Positions 35,709 through 44,032 of a stretch of 64,000 bases of DNA are shown piece by piece (within the stretch, counting starts at the first letter, position 1; each line of letters starts with the position of its first letter). Below the pieces are notes generated by a model that was not told the DNA's origin, ran no database searches, and worked only from the letters and a program-made list of their open reading frames with translations. Made by a program: the position numbers and the translations under genes. Source of the DNA: an uncultured Eubacterium sp. (GTDB lineage Bacteria > Bacillota > Clostridia > Lachnospirales > Lachnospiraceae); contig CAMWXD010000015.1 of assembly GCA_947178105.1 (NCBI GenBank), positions 1 through 64,000 of the forward strand, written 5' to 3'.

Positions 35709-36674
35709 CTATTTTACAGCCAGTGCATTCTTTGCCTGCACATGAATCCTGACTGCATCCCCATAGTATCCGGCGCCCGTCACAAACTGCGTGGATTCCG
35801 CGTTTAACATGCTGCGGTTGTAAAAATGGATATGCCCGGCAAATACAGCCGCAACCGGGCTATTTTCAGCAAATACAGCGTCCAAAAGCTTCCTCGTCGT
35901 CTTGTTCGGCTTACATGCCGTCTCTCCCAACAGCACACGGCACCTGCCATCCTTTGACAGCCCCCAGACCGTATCCGCCTGCTGCTCCAGCTCAGAGCGC
36001 TCATACTGCGGCTGCAGCGGCACGTGCATCACCAGTATGACAGGCTTCGTCCCTTTTAAATAAGGCAGCAGCGCCTGTACCGCCTTTTTGTCAAACTGGT
36101 TGTTTTTATCATTGATCCCCGCCACAATCAGGTCATCGTATTCCTGCACCGTATACTGCTCTGTCGTATTCGTCAATGGCAAAAGGCGCGGAAAATACTC
36201 CCGGTACGCTTTTTTCGAAAAATATTCTTCCCCATATTCAAAATCATGGTTGCCAGTCACATACAAATACGGCATGTCAAGCCGCCCGATCTCCTCCTGC
36301 ACAAAATCGATCGACGCATACATCGCAGAATCTGTAATATCCCCTGCAAAAACAGTAAGGTCAGCATCGCTCTCCACTGCTTCTGTCACCAGGTTATGGA
36401 ACGTACGCACCGCCACTTTCCCGCTCTCCTGTTCGAATGCTTCCCGCCGCGCCTGCGCCTTTTCCAAAAGATCGGGGTCACGTTCATCACACAGGCTGAT
36501 ATGCGTATCCGCAATCAGCATAATATCATAGTCCCGGCGAACACCCGCGATTGTTACCGTTTCCTCCTGAATCCGGATGCTGCCCTTTCTGTCAGCCCTT
36601 TTCGCTGCAAAGCCCAGACAAAATATGGCACAAACCATAAGGACTGACTGCAAAGCTTTTTTATTTATATTCAC
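35709..36674 (-). CDS. Calcineurin-like metallophosphoesterase, membrane-anchored
   Basis: 321 residues. An N-terminal hydrophobic segment (ALQSVLMVCAIFCLGFAA) is a signal anchor, so the enzyme should face outward. The metal-binding motifs are in order: IADTHIS, FAGDITDS, VTGNHDFEYG, VMHVPL and FAGHIHFYNRS. All ligand positions of a two-metal centre are present. It may hydrolyse a phosphodiester or pyrophosphate at the cell surface. Its substrate and role are not shown by the sequence. Confidence 0.85.
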   Translation of the reverse strand: MNINKKALQSVLMVCAIFCLGFAAKRADRKGSIRIQEETVTIAGVRRDYDIMLIADTHISLCDERDPDLLEKAQARREAFEQESGKVAVRTFHNLVTEAVESDADLTVFAGDITDSAMYASIDFVQEEIGRLDMPYLYVTGNHDFEYGEEYFSKKAYREYFPRLLPLTNTTEQYTVQEYDDLIVAGINDKNNQFDKKAVQALLPYLKGTKPVILVMHVPLQPQYERSELEQQADTVWGLSKDGRCRVLLGETACKPNKTTRKLLDAVFAENSPVAAVFAGHIHFYNRSMLNAESTQFVTGAGYYGDAVRIHVQAKNALAVK

Positions 36675-36771
36675 CGCTTTCTCACCTCTAAGACTTCTTT
36701 CTTGTGGCTATATTTTACTTGAAGTACAGCAATAGGTCAAGGTGTCTGCGAATTCTTATTCCACAAAAAAA

Positions 36772-36811
36772 GAAAGAAAAAACAGCAATTTCTGCCGATT
36801 TTTTCTTTCCT
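36772..36811. terminator. Palindromic repeat copy B, terminator of the right glycan locus
   Basis: A 40-base element matching 12697-12736 at 37 of 40 positions. Stem GAAAGAAAAAA with TTTTTTCTTTC, and a U run on the minus side, so it should terminate transcription coming from the coiled-coil gene at 36841. The 36675-36840 gap around it holds nothing else. Confidence 0.7.
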
Positions 36812-36840
36812 AATGCGATCTAAACCAAATTGATAAAAAA

Positions 36841-37158
36841 TTATAATGCGCCTTCTTGATAATACAATTCCGAAGCCCTCTCTATTGATACCTTAAGCTG
36901 TTCTGCGATTGACTCAATTTGAGCCGCTACAGGCAAGTTAAACTTCAAAGAGATATTTTTAACAGAACTAATCGTTGTCTGAATTTCTGTTTCTGCTGCC
37001 CTGCGTTCTGTTTCTGCTGCCTCCTGCTTTATTTTCTCAGTCTCTTGCTTTATCTTTTCAGTCTCTTGCTTTATCTTTTCAGTCTCTTGCTTTATTTTTT
37101 CAGTCTCCTGCTTTATTTTTTCAGTCTCTTGCTTTATTTTTTCAGTCTCCTGCTGCAT
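36841..37158 (-). CDS. Small coiled-coil protein with six 7-residue repeats
   Basis: 105 codons from the ATG at 37158 with AGGAGG eight bases upstream. Residues 4-45 are six perfect heptads ETEKIKQ, encoded by six near-identical 21-bp DNA units, so a continuous coiled coil is expected. The C-terminal part (ISLKFNLPVAAQIESIAEQL) is a helical domain ending YYQEGAL. No known family recognised; a relation to the C-terminal tails of Rpn-type nucleases is possible but not supported. Its start overlaps the ribosome site and stop of the 57-codon frame just upstream. Confidence 0.6.
   Translation of the reverse strand: MQQETEKIKQETEKIKQETEKIKQETEKIKQETEKIKQETEKIKQEAAETERRAAETEIQTTISSVKNISLKFNLPVAAQIESIAEQLKVSIERASELYYQEGAL
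37028..37153. repeat. Six tandem 21-bp repeats in the coiled-coil gene
   Basis: Six head-to-tail units of TTTATYTTTTCAGTCTCYTGC-type sequence differ only at a few pyrimidines. Changing unit number keeps the frame and alters the coiled-coil length by seven residues per unit, so this is a length-variable site. Confidence 0.85.
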
Positions 37159-37163
37159 TTCTG

Positions 37164-37337
37164 CTACCTCCTGTCCATAAATTCATTGTACTGCTCCACA
37201 CTGCCCAATGAAGACGCATGTGAAACAAGGTTCACAGAGTTAGAGTTTTTGTCCGCTTGTCCTGCCACGTCTTTGACCCCTGCTCCATCATTGCCTGCAT
37301 CAGCAAATGCGCTGCTTCTCTTTTTATCTTTTGGCAA
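37164..37337 (-). CDS. Possible small protein upstream of the coiled-coil gene (TTG start)
   Basis: 57 codons from a TTG at 37337 preceded by AAGGGGCGG. The frame reads LPKDKKRSSAFADAG and ends SVEQYNEFMDRR; its stop lies inside the ribosome site of the coiled-coil gene, suggesting translational coupling. The promoter at 37389-37417 is about 45 bases upstream. Base composition is coding-like, but there is no homologue I can name, and it could be part of a single gene split by a frameshift with the next frame. Confidence 0.45.
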   Translation of the reverse strand: MPKDKKRSSAFADAGNDGAGVKDVAGQADKNSNSVNLVSHASSLGSVEQYNEFMDRR

Positions 37338-37388
37338 CCGACCGCCCCTTTCTATTGCTATCCCCGGCAGGAAGTTTTCTTACATGCA

Positions 37389-37417
37389 ATTATACAATAC
37401 CAATACTGAAAATGCAA
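37389..37417 (-). promoter_or_regulatory. Promoter before the small coiled-coil genes
   Basis: On the minus strand: TTGCAT (37412-37417), 17-base spacer, TATAAT (37389-37394). It starts transcription near 37382, after the gmd gene, and serves the two small frames down to 36841. Confidence 0.65.
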
Positions 37418-37450
37418 TTCCTCTGTCAAGTTTTCTGTATGTCTCCTTTT

Positions 37451-38485
37451 TCACATACCGCCGCCCATTTGAACATAATTCAAATCATGCCTCACCATAA
37501 TCCTGACCAGCTCCTCAAAGCTCGTCTTCGTCGGGTTCCAGCCCAGCTTATCCTTCGCCTTCTGCGGATTTCCCCATAGGTTCACGACATCCGTCGGGCG
37601 GTAAAATTCCGGGGATACTTCTATCACAACTTTCCCGGTTGCCCGGTCGATCCCGACCTCTTCCATGCCTTCGCCCTGAAATTCCAGCTCTATGCCAGCC
37701 TCACGGAATGCATACTCGCAAAATTCCCGCACAGAATGCTGCTCGCCGGTTGCAATCACAAAATCCTCCGGCTGTTCATGCTGTAAAATCATCCACATGC
37801 ATTCCACATAATCTTTTGCATACCCCCAGTCCCGCAGGGATGATAAGTTCCCAAGATACAGCTTCTCCTGCCTGCCCTGCGCAATCCGCGCTGCTGCCAG
37901 AGAAATCTTCCTGGTTACAAATGTCTCTCCGCGCCGTTCCGATTCATGGTTAAATAAAATCCCGGAACAGCAAAACATACCATAAGCTTCCCGGTATTCT
38001 TTTACAATCCAATATCCATATTGTTTTGCAGCCGCATAAGGGCTATAAGGATGGAACGGCGTATCCTCGCTCTGCGGAACCTCCTCCACCTTTCCGAACA
38101 GCTCCGAAGTCGATGCCTGATAGATCCTGCATCTGTCTGCAATCCCTACGGCACGCACCGCCTCCAGTACACGCAGCACACCGAGAGCGGCAACATCCGC
38201 CGTATATTCCGGCACCTCAAAGCTTACCTGTACATGTGACTGTGCCGCCAGATTATATATCTCATCCGGCATAACTTGCCCAATCATCTTTACAAGGCTC
38301 ATGGAATCCGCCAAATCACCATAATGCAGATACAGCCTGTCTTTCATATGTTCAATCCGCTCCATCTTTTCTATAGAAGAGCGGCGTACCATCCCGTGTA
38401 CCTCATACCCTTTTTCTAAAAGCAGCTCCGCCAGAAAACTCCCGTCCTGCCCTGTCACACCTGTAATCAACGCTTTTTTCATCAT
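37451..38485 (-). CDS. gmd: GDP-mannose 4,6-dehydratase family protein
   Basis: 344 residues from the ATG at 38485. The N-terminus [20 protein letters not shown] is the Gmd form of the NAD-binding loop. Other family marks are [40 protein letters not shown], the YxxxK pair (YAAAKQYG), and [20 protein letters not shown]. It forms GDP-4-keto-6-deoxymannose, the branch point for GDP-L-fucose and GDP-D-rhamnose. Since the locus also makes GDP-D-manno-heptose, GDP-heptose is a possible alternative substrate as for DmhA-type enzymes. The reductases are at 39412-40359 and 40356-41321. Confidence 0.92.
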   Translation of the reverse strand: MMKKALITGVTGQDGSFLAELLLEKGYEVHGMVRRSSIEKMERIEHMKDRLYLHYGDLADSMSLVKMIGQVMPDEIYNLAAQSHVQVSFEVPEYTADVAALGVLRVLEAVRAVGIADRCRIYQASTSELFGKVEEVPQSEDTPFHPYSPYAAAKQYGYWIVKEYREAYGMFCCSGILFNHESERRGETFVTRKISLAAARIAQGRQEKLYLGNLSSLRDWGYAKDYVECMWMILQHEQPEDFVIATGEQHSVREFCEYAFREAGIELEFQGEGMEEVGIDRATGKVVIEVSPEFYRPTDVVNLWGNPQKAKDKLGWNPTKTSFEELVRIMVRHDLNYVQMGGGM

Positions 38486-38539
38486 AGCAAACAAATCTCC
38501 CTCAATGACGCAGCAGCCAAAACAGCCGCTGCCAACTTC

Positions 38540-39415
38540 TCAATCTTTCATCCATTGCGCCCATTTTTCCCGATATTCCTGCGGGCACATATTTTCATAT
38601 TCCTGAAATAACCGATAAAACAAATCCTCATTCCCAATCCCGGATTCCCTGATGACTTCCGTAACCGGCAGTATGCTAAAACGAAGCTGCTCCTTTGCCG
38701 CATTAAACCTTCTGTTTAAAATATAATCCCTAAGCCCAATCCCAAAGCTGTCCAAAAACAAAGCTTCCAGTTCTCCGGCAGAAACAGCAAACCGCTGTTC
38801 CAAAAGCTGCGGCAGCTTCTGTTCCTTAAAATTGGCATTGATGTACTCTCTGGCATCCCTGAGCATATCCTTCTCACTTGCCTGGCGGATACACGCAGCA
38901 GCCAGTTGCGTCAAAAGGCTGTGTATGTCCAGTTCCTTAACATGTTCTTTGACGCCCCGCAGCACCTGCTCTAAAAGCCGCCGTATTTCGCCTGCATCCG
39001 CCGGAAGAAATACCGGTGAATCGTGCCGCTCACGGAACAGGCTGTAAAATTCCCCGGCACAATTTCCGTTAAAATGAATCCAGGCAAGACGCCATGGCAT
39101 TTCCCTGCTGCTGATATGCGTAAATTCCTGCTGGCAGTCAATCCAAATACATTCCCCTGGATGCAGCTCATAGCTTCTGTCCTCATATGTAATGCTGCCT
39201 TTTCCATCCAGCACCTCAAAAATCAAATAAGAATCCAGATTTTTTCTCCTGCATATATGCGGCGTCAAGCTTTCCAGTGTCCCAGCTTCCTGCACATACA
39301 GCAAATATTTTTTTGCAAAGTTTCCAGGCGTATGCAGCACCCGGTCTGACCTCGTCACGCCTTCCGATGCAAAAATACCTGATGTTAACTGTTCCCGCAT
39401 CCTTTCATCCTTCAT
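38540..39415 (-). CDS. AraC-family transcriptional regulator
   Basis: 291 residues from an ATG at 39415 that overlaps the preceding reductase stop (ATGA). The cupin-like sensor domain (about 35-145) has YLIFEVLDGKGSITYEDRSY, then LHPGECIWIDCQQEFTHISS. The C-terminal AraC helix-turn-helix pair covers about 190-285, with LDSFGIGLRDYILNRRFNAA and ESGIGNEDLFYRLFQEYENM. It lies inside the gmd module in the same direction, so it may respond to a sugar-related signal and control this locus. Binding sites not seen. Confidence 0.85.
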   Translation of the reverse strand: MKDERMREQLTSGIFASEGVTRSDRVLHTPGNFAKKYLLYVQEAGTLESLTPHICRRKNLDSYLIFEVLDGKGSITYEDRSYELHPGECIWIDCQQEFTHISSREMPWRLAWIHFNGNCAGEFYSLFRERHDSPVFLPADAGEIRRLLEQVLRGVKEHVKELDIHSLLTQLAAACIRQASEKDMLRDAREYINANFKEQKLPQLLEQRFAVSAGELEALFLDSFGIGLRDYILNRRFNAAKEQLRFSILPVTEVIRESGIGNEDLFYRLFQEYENMCPQEYREKWAQWMKD

Positions 39416-40359
39416 CCTTTCACCCTCGCCCTCCAGTCGTCTAATGTCTCCCGCAGCGTCTGCACAAGCGGAAGGAACGGGCGCCATCCCACCGCTTGAT
39501 GCAGCTTTGAAATATCCGCTTCGATCACCGGCACATCCACCGGACGGATCTTATTCGGGTCCGTCTCGATCCGAATATCTGCTGCTGACAATGATAAAAT
39601 CAAATCCAGCACTTCCCGAATGGCATAGGCATGTCCGCTGCCCACGTTATACGTCTCTCCTGCCTGTCCCCGCTGTATCAGCAGGGCATACGCCCGCACG
39701 ACGTCCCGCACATCTGTAAAATCGCGCCTTGCTTCCAGGTTACCGACATACATCACAGGTTGTTGAATTCCCGCTTCAATCTGCGCAACCTGCCTGCAAA
39801 AATCAGAAACAACAAATGCCGGCGCCTGCCCTGGCCCGATATGGTTAAAGGAGCGCACCATCAAAAGATCCATGTCATAAGCCTGTGCATAAATATTGCC
39901 GATCATATTTTGACACGCCTTTGTCGCCGCATAAAGATTCCCCGGCCTTAAATGGTTGTCCTCGGCAACCGGCACCTCATTGGCGCGAATCTGCCCGTAT
40001 TCTTCTCCTGAGCCAACCAGCAGGATCCTTGGCTTATAAAATAACTCCCGCACGGCGTCCAATACATGGATGCAGCCCTTTATATTGACATCCACTGTAA
40101 GCCCCGGATTTTTCCACGCAATGCTGACCGAACTCTGCGCGGCAAGATGAAAAATATAGTCCGGGCGTATCTCATACAGCAGGCCCGCCACCTCATCCTT
40201 ATGCAGAATATCCAGGTCATGGACATGCGCATACTCTATCCTCAGCTTCTCCTGCGGCAGCTTCGACACATGCACTTCCATATGGTGATTTTCCCACAGC
40301 TCTCTGGCAAGATAGCTGCCGACAAACCCTGCCGCGCCAATAATCAATGCTTTTTTCAT
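39412..40359 (-). CDS. GDP-4-keto-6-deoxymannose reductase-like (Rmd type)
   Basis: 315 residues. NAD-binding [20 protein letters not shown], then [29 protein letters not shown], the catalytic [11 protein letters not shown] (Y/K) and [20 protein letters not shown], the last being typical of Rmd. Known members reduce GDP-4-keto-6-deoxy-D-mannose to GDP-D-rhamnose. It is flanked by gmd and an Fcl-like gene and overlaps both reading frames by four bases. An alternative is reduction of a 6-deoxy-heptose intermediate. The assignment between these is not certain. Confidence 0.8.
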   Translation of the reverse strand: MKKALIIGAAGFVGSYLARELWENHHMEVHVSKLPQEKLRIEYAHVHDLDILHKDEVAGLLYEIRPDYIFHLAAQSSVSIAWKNPGLTVDVNIKGCIHVLDAVRELFYKPRILLVGSGEEYGQIRANEVPVAEDNHLRPGNLYAATKACQNMIGNIYAQAYDMDLLMVRSFNHIGPGQAPAFVVSDFCRQVAQIEAGIQQPVMYVGNLEARRDFTDVRDVVRAYALLIQRGQAGETYNVGSGHAYAIREVLDLILSLSAADIRIETDPNKIRPVDVPVIEADISKLHQAVGWRPFLPLVQTLRETLDDWRARVKG

Positions 40360-41321
40360 AGCTGCCCCTCATACAAAACCCCGTCCGGGCATCCGCCGGA
40401 ATTATCCAAAAAATCCTGGTAAGCCAGCCGGATTCCTTCTTTTAGCCCTGTCTGGTACGTCCATCCAAGCCGTTTTACTTTGCTCACATCCAGCAGTTTG
40501 CGCGGCGTCCCATTCGGCTTTGACCGATCCCAGCGGATCTCGCCCTGATAGCCTACTGTCTCCGCCACCAGCTCTGCCAGCTCTTTGATACTAATTTCCC
40601 GCCCAGTGCCTGCGTTGACCGTCTCATTTCCAGAATAATGGTTCATCAGAAACACACACAACTGCGCCAGATCATCCACATACAAAAACTCCCGCAGCGG
40701 GCTTCCGTCTCCCCAACAGACGACAAACGGCTCACCCGCCTGCTTTGCCTCATGAAAACGGCGGATCAACGCCGGCAGCACATGGCTTTTCGTCGGGTGG
40801 TAATTGTCATTTGGCCCGTACAGGTTCGTCGGCATGACAGAAATGTAATCTGTACCATACTGCCTGTTTAAGAACTCACAGTATTTCAGCCCCGCTATTT
40901 TTGCGAGCGCATATGCCTCATTCGTCTTTTCCAGCGCTCCGGTTAACAGGCTGCTTTCCCGGATCGGCTGAGGCGCCATGCGCGGATAGATACAGGAAGA
41001 GCCGAGAAACTCCAGCTTTTTACACCCGTATTTCCACGCCGCATGAATCACATTCATCTCAAGCGCCAGGTTGTCATACATAAAATCAGCCAGCGCCTGC
41101 TCATTAGCCAAGATGCCCCCTACTTTTGCCGCGGCAAGAAATACATATTCCGGCTGTTCACTGGCGAAAAACTCCTCCACGTCCGCCTGGCGGCAAAGGT
41201 CAAGCTCCCCGTGGGTGCGGGCCAGGATATTTGTGTATCCCTGCTTTTGTAATTCACGGATAATGGCAGAGCCTACCATGCCTTGGTGGCCTGCTATGTA
41301 GATTTTTGATGTTTTGTTCAT
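40356..41321 (-). CDS. fcl: GDP-L-fucose synthase-like epimerase/reductase (Fcl/WcaG)
   Basis: 321 residues, usual length. [20 protein letters not shown] opens the Rossmann fold, [20 protein letters not shown] and [16 protein letters not shown] contain the catalytic Ser, Tyr and Lys, and [20 protein letters not shown] is the Fcl signature. The enzyme performs 3,5-epimerisation and 4-reduction to GDP-L-fucose. The same fold serves heptose-modifying WcaG-type reductases in C. jejuni and Yersinia. It overlaps the Rmd-like gene by four bases (ATGA). Confidence 0.88.
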   Translation of the reverse strand: MNKTSKIYIAGHQGMVGSAIIRELQKQGYTNILARTHGELDLCRQADVEEFFASEQPEYVFLAAAKVGGILANEQALADFMYDNLALEMNVIHAAWKYGCKKLEFLGSSCIYPRMAPQPIRESSLLTGALEKTNEAYALAKIAGLKYCEFLNRQYGTDYISVMPTNLYGPNDNYHPTKSHVLPALIRRFHEAKQAGEPFVVCWGDGSPLREFLYVDDLAQLCVFLMNHYSGNETVNAGTGREISIKELAELVAETVGYQGEIRWDRSKPNGTPRKLLDVSKVKRLGWTYQTGLKEGIRLAYQDFLDNSGGCPDGVLYEGQL

Positions 41322-41344
41322 GGTTGATCATGTCCTCCGCTATT

Positions 41345-44005
41345 TTAATATCCATCGAATTTCATGTTAATATGTTTGAGACAGATTCCTAGCTGCCTTC
41401 CATCTGTACCAAGCTCCAACTGATTTGGCGAAACTATATTTTCAATTTCAATTCTGATCTGATTATTTCCTTTTTTCAAAGCATCCACAGGAATCATAAA
41501 ATCTTCCAATGTCTGGTCGTGATTTATTTTCAAATATCCCAAATCATATTCGTTACAATAAGCATGTATTAGATAATTCTCCTGAAAAGCATAACCATCC
41601 CATTGGATACAAATATTATGGATTTTCTTTAACCTTATAGAGATATGAAATTGATCCTTTGACCAAAGCCCTTGTTCTTCACCTTCCCATAATCCATCTG
41701 GTACATATTTTTTATAATTTCCTTGCGGCATAAAAGAAACATCCAGTCCGTCCTCATCTAAAAGTTCTGCTTTTTTTGTCATTTTTATCAATCTTTGAAC
41801 AATGTTTTCTGGCATATACTTACTATATTTGTCAAAATCCGCTATGCTGTATACATACAATTTTGTCTCTTGTTCCGTATCAAATGATAAATCTTGAAGA
41901 TAAACCTCCGTATTTTCCACTTTTATTTTAATGAAATTATGACTGCCTTTTGAAAATACGACATCTGAAAATTCCATTTCATTTTTTCCAGCCATACACT
42001 GCTGCGTTTGTTCTTTTCCATCTGGCATAATCAATGTAATCTTATTTTCGCCATTGCACATAAAGCTCAAATGCACTTTACACTTACGATCTTTTGCAAC
42101 ATAAAAATTCAATTCAGAATCTTTATGTTCAATATTTCTTCCTCCAATCGCATAACCTTCAGAATCAGTGCCATAGAAAACAGCCTGTCCCAAACTTTCT
42201 CTATTCAGACAAAATGGATACGATGTATCAACTTTTTTTACTGTATATACAGGATTTTTAAAAAGTGTTTTTCCACAATACTTAACTGCTTCTGGCAATG
42301 TTGAAGAATCTATTACTATGGTATTTTTATCCGGTATACTATCTTCGGTTCCCCATATATATTGTTCAACATCCTGTACCTTCGAACGCAAGCCCAAAGT
42401 CATTGTTAATGCTGCAATATCATCCCAATATGGTGCTGCACTGACATAAATTTCTTCAAAATCTGCTTCCTCTAAAAATTCCTGCATTTCATCCTGTTCT
42501 GTTCCAATGGCATTTGCAAAAACATGATATTCTTGCGTAACTGCATCACTATAAGCATAAGCCCACAAAAAAATATTCATTCCGCTGCCCACAATAATGA
42601 ATACTGTTATTACAAGCGCCACATGTTTCATCCATCTGTATCGTCTTATCACTACATCCTGACTGTAAAGTAACGCGAACAGCACAACGATAAAAACATA
42701 ACTCGTCGTTAGCATTGCCTTAAAAGTCTTATACAAATCAAAGTGTAGCAGAAATACAAAATAAAGAACTCCATATGTTAAAAGATACGTTTCCAGCAGC
42801 AAACGTTTTTTACCGGAAAATTTTTTATAAACATAAATGCAGATACCCGCCCAAATTACCATACCAAAGATAAATACAAATGCTTCCGGCAACTCACAAC
42901 TTCCAAAAATATCTATCGTATGGACATTATAAATCCCAAGGCTTTGCAATAGAAAACCTGGTCTGATATCCCAGCCTACAACTGCTTGATTGGATACTAA
43001 TAAAGTCTTAGCTGCTGTATAATATCCTCTTGCAAAAATCACTGCAACAGTTAATAAGGCTGTTAAATAATCCGTAAATAATATCTTTGCTTTTCCTCTG
43101 TCCACGATAAAAAATATGATCAAAATTAACATCATAGGTAATGCTACAATCGGAATCATCTCACCATAAGTTGCTAAAAGGCCCACAACTACAATGCCCA
43201 TAGAAATCGACTCTTTCATCAATACCTGTTCAGATTCTAAAATGCAAATGAAAATGATTGTGATTACTATAATCATACTCACAGATGCTATCTGTCCTAT
43301 AAATCCCTGATAAAACATATATTGAAAATTACAATTAAAAAAGAATACCAATCCTGTGACAAACCTAGCCATCTTATTCTCACAAAAAAATGACAGTAAT
43401 CCTACACCTGCTGTTACAAAAATACCATACAAATAAATAGATACCAAGCTTGCAGCGTTAAAAATATTCACTTTAAAAACAACAGAAATATATGCAATCC
43501 AAAAACCAACATATCGATTTTGGATACCCATAATTAATTCAACCAATGGTGCAAAATGTTTCTTAATATACGATAAATCATAATACTTTACCGCATTGCT
43601 TGTCGCTGCATATAATACAAAATCATTATTATGAAAGAGGATTGGTAATCCGCCTTTATTGTTTACTACACCCGGATAAGCAAAATAAATGGTAGCAGAT
43701 GCAATGACAAGAAAACACAGGCTGGCCTTTTTCCAATTTACAGACAAATCTTTTCTTTTCCATATGATCAGAACTATATCCACTGCCAGAAAAAATGCAG
43801 TCAATGGCAACACTGTCTGTGTTACGGAAAATCCAAATAAATTAAAATAATACATACATACCATGCCAATACTGAATCCATAAATCGGACATGTAATCAC
43901 TCTATAAGGTATCATCCTTCCATTTTCCAAAAAAATTTGGAAAGGAATACCATAGATACAAGTAATCACATAGAAAGCAAATAGAATCACTATATATTGA
44001 ATCAT
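41345..44005 (-). CDS. Large multi-span membrane protein, GT-C-like
   Basis: 886 residues with AAGGAGG before the ATG. The first 480 residues are about twelve hydrophobic spans, opening with MIQYIVILFAFYVITCIYGI. The C-terminal 400 residues are beta-rich and outside the membrane, with two similar modules (near 640-700 and 800-880: KVHLSFMCNGENKITLIMPD, and HNICIQWDGYAFQENYLIHA). This layout fits a lipid-linked-sugar-dependent GT-C glycosyltransferase with carbohydrate-binding modules. It resembles 56402-58747 in plan. No catalytic Asp motif was confidently identified, so the function is inferred. Confidence 0.65.
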   Translation of the reverse strand: MIQYIVILFAFYVITCIYGIPFQIFLENGRMIPYRVITCPIYGFSIGMVCMYYFNLFGFSVTQTVLPLTAFFLAVDIVLIIWKRKDLSVNWKKASLCFLVIASATIYFAYPGVVNNKGGLPILFHNNDFVLYAATSNAVKYYDLSYIKKHFAPLVELIMGIQNRYVGFWIAYISVVFKVNIFNAASLVSIYLYGIFVTAGVGLLSFFCENKMARFVTGLVFFFNCNFQYMFYQGFIGQIASVSMIIVITIIFICILESEQVLMKESISMGIVVVGLLATYGEMIPIVALPMMLILIIFFIVDRGKAKILFTDYLTALLTVAVIFARGYYTAAKTLLVSNQAVVGWDIRPGFLLQSLGIYNVHTIDIFGSCELPEAFVFIFGMVIWAGICIYVYKKFSGKKRLLLETYLLTYGVLYFVFLLHFDLYKTFKAMLTTSYVFIVVLFALLYSQDVVIRRYRWMKHVALVITVFIIVGSGMNIFLWAYAYSDAVTQEYHVFANAIGTEQDEMQEFLEEADFEEIYVSAAPYWDDIAALTMTLGLRSKVQDVEQYIWGTEDSIPDKNTIVIDSSTLPEAVKYCGKTLFKNPVYTVKKVDTSYPFCLNRESLGQAVFYGTDSEGYAIGGRNIEHKDSELNFYVAKDRKCKVHLSFMCNGENKITLIMPDGKEQTQQCMAGKNEMEFSDVVFSKGSHNFIKIKVENTEVYLQDLSFDTEQETKLYVYSIADFDKYSKYMPENIVQRLIKMTKKAELLDEDGLDVSFMPQGNYKKYVPDGLWEGEEQGLWSKDQFHISIRLKKIHNICIQWDGYAFQENYLIHAYCNEYDLGYLKINHDQTLEDFMIPVDALKKGNNQIRIEIENIVSPNQLELGTDGRQLGICLKHINMKFDGY

Positions 44006-44032
44006 AAATCCTCCTTAGATCCCCTTATCCTT

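Noticed and set aside
37028-37153. Regular 21-bp repeats that could suggest a CRISPR array
   Set aside because: There are no spacers; the units are contiguous and form in-frame heptads of a protein.
38540-39487. Longer AraC regulator start at 39487
   Set aside because: The extra 24 residues lie inside the reductase gene in another frame; ATG 39415 with ATGA overlap is preferred.
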